DNA of 10,601 nucleotides from Hyphomicrobiales bacterium (GTDB lineage: Bacteria > Pseudomonadota > Alphaproteobacteria > Rhizobiales > Aestuariivirgaceae): NCBI GenBank assembly GCA_020029455.1, contig JAIBJH010000073.1, positions 1 to 10,601 on the forward strand. The letters run 5' to 3'. Under the pieces are notes generated by a model. It was given only the letters and a program-made list of their open reading frames with translations. It had not been told where the DNA came from and ran no database searches. Position numbers and translations under genes: made by a program. Shown here in pieces: positions 6,754 to 10,601 of this stretch (its first letter is position 1; each line of letters opens with the position of its first letter).

Positions 6754-6834
6754 AGGCCCTTGAATCCAGCGTAAGCTATGGTAAATACTAAAGTTTTAGC
6801 AATTAGGCTGAAGGGGTAGGGTAAATCCCTAAGG

Positions 6835-7659
6835 TTATTGGCTGCCGGTCTCGTTCTCGTCGGTGCCGGACCCGGATTCGGGCTCTTCCACATGCATTTC
6901 GAGGGGCGGATCGGCCTCCGTGCCATCGAGCGGATCTTCATCTTCCGTCAGTTCATCGGAGATACGGGGCATCGGCAGGTCAAAGCCCGGCGGCAGTTGT
7001 GAATCGAGAAGGCCAGCGGCTTTCAGCTCCTGTAATCCCGGAAGATCAGTGATGTCGTTGAGGCCAAACTGACGCATGAAGGTTTCGGTTGTTCCATATG
7101 TCACCGGGCGGCCCGGAGTTTTGCGGCGGCCGCGCATCTTCACCCAACCGATCTCAAGCAGTATGTCGAGCGTTCCCTTGGAAATGGCCACGCCACGGAT
7201 GTCTTCAATCTCCGCCCGTGTGACAGGTTGATGGTAGGCAATGATGGCGAGGGTTTCGAGACCGGCTTTTGTGAGCCGTTTCTGCTGTACCTGTTCCCGG
7301 CGCAGCACAAAAGCAATATCGGGCGCTGTGCGCAGCATATACTTGCCATTAATGCGGACGATGTTCACGCCCCTGTTGGCATAGTTCTCCTCAAGGTCGG
7401 CAAGAAGGCCTACGCAATCGGCGCCCTCCGGCAAGAATTCACTCAGCTTCTCGATACCAAGCGGTTCTGTTGCCGCAAACAGCATCGCCTCGAGGATGCG
7501 TAAATGCTGGGCCCGGTCCGCGCGCGGATGCATGGACACCACTGCGCCCTCGGATTCATTTTCGCTGTTGCCGTTCATCGCTGTCTCGGAATCATTCTCG
7601 TCTGCTTCCAGGCGATCTGCAACTCTTGGAATCATGTCAATTGCAACCCGCTTGTTCAT
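6835..7659 (-). CDS. scpB: segregation and condensation protein B
   Basis: ScpB is the winged-helix partner that binds the ScpA kleisin as a dimer within the SMC-ScpAB condensin, which organises and segregates the chromosome. The 274-residue product has an extended polar N-terminus (1-48), a first winged helix (about 50-120, ILEAMLFAATEPLGIEKLSE) and a second (about 128-205). The second contains LETLAIIAYHQPVTRAEIED, IRGV and the signature GRPVTYGTTETFMRQFGL. A strongly acidic tail (about 232-274, DELTEDEDPLDGTEADPP onward) is longer than the minimal family core and probably disordered. ATG 7659 overlaps the scpA stop as ATGA, which supports this start and translational coupling. Internal Met codons at 9, 28 and 43 would also keep the folded part. 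I see no terminator directly after it. Confidence 0.96.
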   Translation of the reverse strand: MNKRVAIDMIPRVADRLEADENDSETAMNGNSENESEGAVVSMHPRADRAQHLRILEAMLFAATEPLGIEKLSEFLPEGADCVGLLADLEENYANRGVNIVRINGKYMLRTAPDIAFVLRREQVQQKRLTKAGLETLAIIAYHQPVTRAEIEDIRGVAISKGTLDILLEIGWVKMRGRRKTPGRPVTYGTTETFMRQFGLNDITDLPGLQELKAAGLLDSQLPPGFDLPMPRISDELTEDEDPLDGTEADPPLEMHVEEPESGSGTDENETGSQ

Positions 7660-8480
7660 GCCGCTGGGCGGCGCCTCAAATAGAGTGGTTTGAACGCATC
7701 GTCCTGTCGAAGTTCAATAACGCCTTCACGGGCAAGCTCAAGGCATGCTGTGAAACTCGAGGCGCGGACCGACCGGATAAGATCGGGCGTTGCCAGATAG
7801 TGGGTGAGCCAACGGTCAATGGTGCCCCAGTCATCCATGGCGCCCAAAAGCTTTTCGAGCTTTTCGCGCGCTTCCTTGATTGACCACACGGGCTGCTTTT
7901 TCACCGTGTAGCTCTGGCGCACCATCTTGCGGGTGCGCCGCTCCGCGTATGCCTTGAGGAGATCGAGCAGAGTATCGGCATATTCCTTCTGCGTCTCGAT
8001 TACCAGCGGCTCAGGTGCGCCGCGCTCAAACACGTCACGCCCTAGCTGAGGTCCGTTCAACAAATTTCCAGCTGCATCACGCATGGCCTGAAGGCGCTGC
8101 AGCCTGAAAGCGAGGCGCTGCGCCATGTCATCGGCCGAGTCCGAACCTTCCTTGGGCGCGGAGGGAATGAGGAGCCTGGATTTCAGGTATGCGAGCCAGG
8201 CCGCAACGACGAGATAATCAGCCGCAATCTCAAGACGCATGCTGCGCGCCTTCTCGATGAAAGCCAGATACTGATCCACCAGGGAAAGAATAGAGATGCG
8301 GGCGAGGTCGATCTTGTGCTGACGCGCCAGGTCCAACAGCAGATCCAACGGTCCTTCGAAGCCATTGACGTCGACAATCAGTGCGTCTTCGGCATCCCTT
8401 GACGTGTCTGAGCGCAGTGCTCCGCCGCCGTCGGGCCAAGGCCTGCCGTCGCCCGGTGCGCTCTGGTTCGATTCCGTCAT
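7656..8480 (-). CDS. scpA: segregation and condensation protein A (kleisin)
   Basis: ScpA bridges the head domains of SMC and recruits ScpB, closing the condensin ring. The 274-residue product starts with a Gly/Ser/Asp-rich leader (1-33). It then has the kleisin N-terminal signature FEGPLDLLLDLARQHKIDL (41-59) and AADYLVVAAWLAYLKSRLLI (86-105). A helical, charged middle follows (LAFRLQRLQAMRDAAG, then the arginine-rich AERRTRKMVRQS). The C-terminal winged helix (about 225-270) contains SFTACLELAREGVIELRQDD. ATG 8480 has only a weak ribosome binding site, but the frame offers no better start before the conserved domain. The gene lies 120 bases downstream of nagZ and overlaps scpB by four bases, so the pair are very likely made together. 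Confidence 0.96.
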   Translation of the reverse strand: MTESNQSAPGDGRPWPDGGGALRSDTSRDAEDALIVDVNGFEGPLDLLLDLARQHKIDLARISILSLVDQYLAFIEKARSMRLEIAADYLVVAAWLAYLKSRLLIPSAPKEGSDSADDMAQRLAFRLQRLQAMRDAAGNLLNGPQLGRDVFERGAPEPLVIETQKEYADTLLDLLKAYAERRTRKMVRQSYTVKKQPVWSIKEAREKLEKLLGAMDDWGTIDRWLTHYLATPDLIRSVRASSFTACLELAREGVIELRQDDAFKPLYLRRRPAA

Positions 8481-8565
8481 ATGCTCATTTTAGCCGGATG
8501 CGCTTCGGAATGACAACCTGAGAGGCCAACTGGACCCGGGCAGCTGGCGCTTATCCCCAACCCAT

Positions 8566-8580
8566 TGCCAAGAATTGGCA
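8566..8580 (-). other. stem-loop between nagZ and scpA
   Basis: TGCCAA (8566-8571) and TTGGCA (8575-8580) form a perfect six-base-pair stem with a three-base loop, 20 bases after the nagZ stop. On the minus strand no T-run follows, so it is unlikely to be a full terminator. It may partly separate nagZ from scpAB or protect an mRNA end. The rest of the 120-base gap shows nothing clear beyond an imperfect GCCAACTG/CAGCTGGC repeat near 8524-8547. Confidence 0.4.
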
Positions 8581-8600
8581 TTGTTGCTGGTCTCAAGCGT

Positions 8601-9629
8601 CTAGGCCGCGGCCATGATCGCTTCTAAGTCCTTAAGCGCTGCCTTTTCGTCAAACGGCAGCGGGCGCCGCAACTGGCGCAAGGCGGTTCTGGCCCGCCGC
8701 AGGGACTTTCTAGCAAGTATTGGAGAAGCTTCTGCTACTTCCTGCATTTCGTCGAAATGGCCGTTGCAATGGAGAACGACGTCGCATCCCGCTGCAAAGG
8801 CGCGCGAGGCTCTTTCGGCGTAGGTTCCGCCGAGCGCCTTCATCGACAGGTCATCGGTGATAAGGAGCCCCTCAAAGCCGATCTGCTTTCGCAACAGGTT
8901 GCGGATGATGGCGCGCGAGTGCGTTGCGGGGTTGTCGTTGTCGATGGCCGCGAAAACGATATGGCAGGTCATGGCCATGGGTGCGTCGGCGAAGGCCGCG
9001 AAGGGCACGAAATCCGTCGCCTCAAGTTCCTGGCGGCTTGCGGTTACGCATGGGAGCTCTTGATGGCTATCGACCTTCGCCCGGCCATGTCCCGGCATGT
9101 GCTTGACGACGGGCAGCACGCCTCCAGCGGCAAAGCCCGCTACATGGGCGCGCGCCAGTGCAAGCGCGGCTTCCGACTTTGGTGAGTACGCACGGTCGCT
9201 GATGATGGTGTGAGAGTCCGGCTGCGGCATGTCCAGCACGGGCACACAGTTCACATTGATCCCCGCTTCAATCAAGTCGCTTGCCATGAGGCGGCCGATG
9301 TTCCGGGCAGCCCGCAATGCCTGCAGTGGCGATTGTTCGTATAGGCGGCCGAAGACTGCTGGTGCAGGATATTTTCGCCATGGACCCGTCGTGGGGCTCA
9401 TACGCTGCACCCTGCCCCCTTCCTGATCGATGAGTACGGGAGCGTCCTTGCGGCCAACGATACTGCGGAACTCAGATGTAAGGTCTTTCAATTGTGATGG
9501 AGATTGGCAGTTTCGTCCAAAGAGGATGAGGCCCCACGGCTGCATCTCCCGGAAGAACGTCTTCTCGGAGGATGTGAGTGCGTAAGCCTCGCAACCGCTG
9601 ATGAAGGACCGGATGTTGTGCCTGGGCAT
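8601..9629 (-). CDS. nagZ: beta-N-acetylhexosaminidase (GH3, NagZ)
   Basis: NagZ is a cytoplasmic glycoside hydrolase family 3 enzyme. It removes GlcNAc from GlcNAc-1,6-anhydroMurNAc peptides imported during peptidoglycan recycling. The 342-residue length is that of the single-domain NagZ type. Visible motifs are LILFGRN (34-40), VLIDQEGGRVQR (65-76), the substrate-binding KHMPGHGR (176-183) and DSHQELP, with H189 as the mobile-loop catalytic histidine of the NagZ subgroup. LITDDLSMKA follows, where D259 is the expected nucleophile by analogy with characterised GH3 enzymes. No signal peptide or membrane segment is present, fitting cytoplasmic action. ATG 9629 has an AGGT about eight bases upstream and no in-frame alternative further out. 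The gene follows the SPOR-domain gene by 78 bases and precedes scpA on the same strand. In some bacteria NagZ products control beta-lactamase induction; no ampR/ampC-like gene is seen here. Confidence 0.96.
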   Translation of the reverse strand: MPRHNIRSFISGCEAYALTSSEKTFFREMQPWGLILFGRNCQSPSQLKDLTSEFRSIVGRKDAPVLIDQEGGRVQRMSPTTGPWRKYPAPAVFGRLYEQSPLQALRAARNIGRLMASDLIEAGINVNCVPVLDMPQPDSHTIISDRAYSPKSEAALALARAHVAGFAAGGVLPVVKHMPGHGRAKVDSHQELPCVTASRQELEATDFVPFAAFADAPMAMTCHIVFAAIDNDNPATHSRAIIRNLLRKQIGFEGLLITDDLSMKALGGTYAERASRAFAAGCDVVLHCNGHFDEMQEVAEASPILARKSLRRARTALRQLRRPLPFDEKAALKDLEAIMAAA

Positions 9630-9707
9630 GGCGGCTACCTGTTTGAAGCCCGGCGGCTGAGATAGCCCGGCGCAATCACTTCTTCGCCCACATTCTTTCC
9701 TGGATGT

Positions 9708-10601
9708 CTACTGGAGCTTTACGAGGCAGTCACGTTCGCCTGCCGCAAGGAGGCGGCTGCAGATCGAACTTGCCGCATCCTTGGAGGCAAAGCTGCCGAC
9801 CGCTAGGCGGTAGCGCGTGGATCCGGCAACAGTGGCTTCGCTGATGATGGGCGTTGTTCCTTGCAAAATGCCGGCGTGTTTGGATTTCAGACGGCCAAAT
9901 TCCGTGCTTGCTTCTTGCCTTGTCCTGAATGAGGCGAGCTGCGCAACATATCCGGCAACCGAAGCGACTTGAACCTCGGCCGGAGCGGGTACCACGGGTT
10001 TCGGCGCGGGGGTCACTTGCTTGGGTGCGGCAGGCGCAGGGTTCGCAGGTTGAGGCGCTTGGGTGTTCGATGTAAATTGCGCAGAGGACTCGTCCGTGCC
10101 GTTGAACAGATCAGCCAGCGTCTTCTTCTTTTTCTTGACAACAGGGGCGGCGGCGACCGGTGCGGTGGAGGCTACTGTTTCCTCAGTGCCATAAAGTCCG
10201 TCCGGCGCAGTCTCTGCCGATTGCGCCGAAACAGCTTCACTTCCATCAGCCGGAGGCACGAGGACAACAGGTTCGCTTCCCAGCTTTTCCGTGTCGTCCT
10301 TCTTTGCCACCACCTTCTTCTTGGCGGGGACAACCGGCTTTTGTTCAGAAGCAACGCTTGGTTCTATCGCCTCGGATTCCACCTCGCCGGTTATGGCGTT
10401 GGCTTCGGCGGTTTCGCCGGGAGCCGGTGGCGTTGCAGCAGGGGTAGGTTCAGACACCACTGCCGCCTGACTGTCGCCGGCGGCAGGATTGGTGAGTTCA
10501 GTCGCCTTGTTTGCCGGATCCAGCGGTAACGATCCTTGCGCGCCGTACTCGTCCGGCGGGGGCGGGATTGGCAATGGCGCCGCGTCATCAGACCCGGCAG
10601 G
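9708..10601 (-). CDS. SPOR-domain cell-envelope protein, N-terminus beyond window edge
   Basis: The frame is open to the right edge (PAGSDDAAPLP... precedes the TTG at 10574), so the gene starts outside the window and that TTG is an internal Leu codon. About 297 residues are visible. Most of this is a low-complexity linker rich in Pro, Ala, Glu, Thr and Val, with two basic patches (KKKVVAKKDD and VKKKKKTLADLFNG). The last 81 residues (9711-9953) form a SPOR domain: GYVAQLASFRTRQEASTEFG, then YRLAVGSFASKDAASSICSR, ending DCLVKLQ. SPOR domains bind glycan strands stripped of peptides at the division septum. Proteins of this layout normally have an N-terminal membrane anchor, which would lie outside the window. 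In alphaproteobacteria such a gene is commonly found just upstream of nagZ and downstream of argS, but argS cannot be checked here. The domain call is firm; the specific cellular role is not. Confidence 0.9.
   Translation of the reverse strand, partial: PAGSDDAAPLPIPPPPDEYGAQGSLPLDPANKATELTNPAAGDSQAAVVSEPTPAATPPAPGETAEANAITGEVESEAIEPSVASEQKPVVPAKKKVVAKKDDTEKLGSEPVVLVPPADGSEAVSAQSAETAPDGLYGTEETVASTAPVAAAPVVKKKKKTLADLFNGTDESSAQFTSNTQAPQPANPAPAAPKQVTPAPKPVVPAPAEVQVASVAGYVAQLASFRTRQEASTEFGRLKSKHAGILQGTTPIISEATVAGSTRYRLAVGSFASKDAASSICSRLLAAGERDCLVKLQ

Larger units (their letters stand above)
6498..6834. other. 337-base convergent intergenic region rich in inverted repeats
   Basis: The region lies between the rpmG terminator and the scpB stop codon. 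I find no convincing gene: the open frames crossing it start inside rpmG or run antisense to it, and look like low-constraint Ser/Arg/Pro-rich translations. There is no tRNA cloverleaf. It holds several stem-loops (6512-6565, 6567-6609, 6615-6629, 6730-6753, 6817-6831). It also holds several TCCGGA or CCGGAC cores (about 6517, 6555, 6690, 6714, 6734). No T-run follows any of these hairpins on the minus strand, so the scpAB transcript may run through the whole stretch to the bidirectional terminator and carry a 3' UTR of about 340 bases. A small RNA or a degenerate repeat element is equally possible. Confidence 0.6.

Noticed and set aside
6393..6791. 132-codon open frame on the plus strand starting inside rpmG
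   Set aside because: It starts out of frame in rpmG, crosses the strong terminator and translates to Ser/Arg/Pro-rich sequence without domain features; no ribosome binding site was seen.
9969..10529. 186-codon plus-strand open frame opposite the SPOR gene
   Set aside because: It is an Arg/Gly/Leu-rich antisense translation of the repetitive Pro/Ala linker; the minus strand ends in a clear SPOR domain.

Overview
This window looks like core chromosome from an alphaproteobacterium. The evidence is a moderately high GC content with GC-rich third codon positions, the order topA-rnr-DUF983-rpmG, and a separate nagZ-scpA-scpB cluster preceded by a SPOR-domain gene. The closest comparison from memory is Hyphomicrobiales or a related order. 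That assignment rests on gene order and protein character, not on a database search. I see no insertion sequence, phage gene, CRISPR array, rRNA or tRNA.

Layout from left to right. The left edge (1-371, +) holds the C-terminal third of a DMT/EamA-type membrane transporter. It converges on a small conserved-hypothetical gene (411-701, -). A 217-base divergent intergenic region follows. It contains a possible 10-codon leader ORF with a strong ribosome binding site and a short GC-rich hairpin just ahead of topA. The plus strand then carries topA (919-3540), rnr (start inside the end of topA), a DUF983 membrane protein and rpmG, closed by a strong bidirectional intrinsic terminator at 6466-6497.

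Next comes a 337-base stretch without a gene (6498-6834). It is rich in inverted repeats sharing a TCCGGA core and lies at the 3' ends of two convergent transcripts. To its right everything is on the minus strand, read from right to left: a SPOR-domain protein truncated by the window edge, nagZ, scpA and scpB. scpA and scpB overlap by four bases (ATGA).

The genes cover general housekeeping. TopA relaxes negative supercoils and ScpA/ScpB form the non-SMC part of the SMC condensin, so both act on chromosome topology and segregation. RNase R degrades structured RNA, and L33 is a 50S ribosomal protein. NagZ recycles cell-wall fragments, and the SPOR protein probably binds septal peptidoglycan. 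I did not find a new multi-gene system. The most interesting items are non-coding: the possible topA leader and the structured convergent intergenic region.
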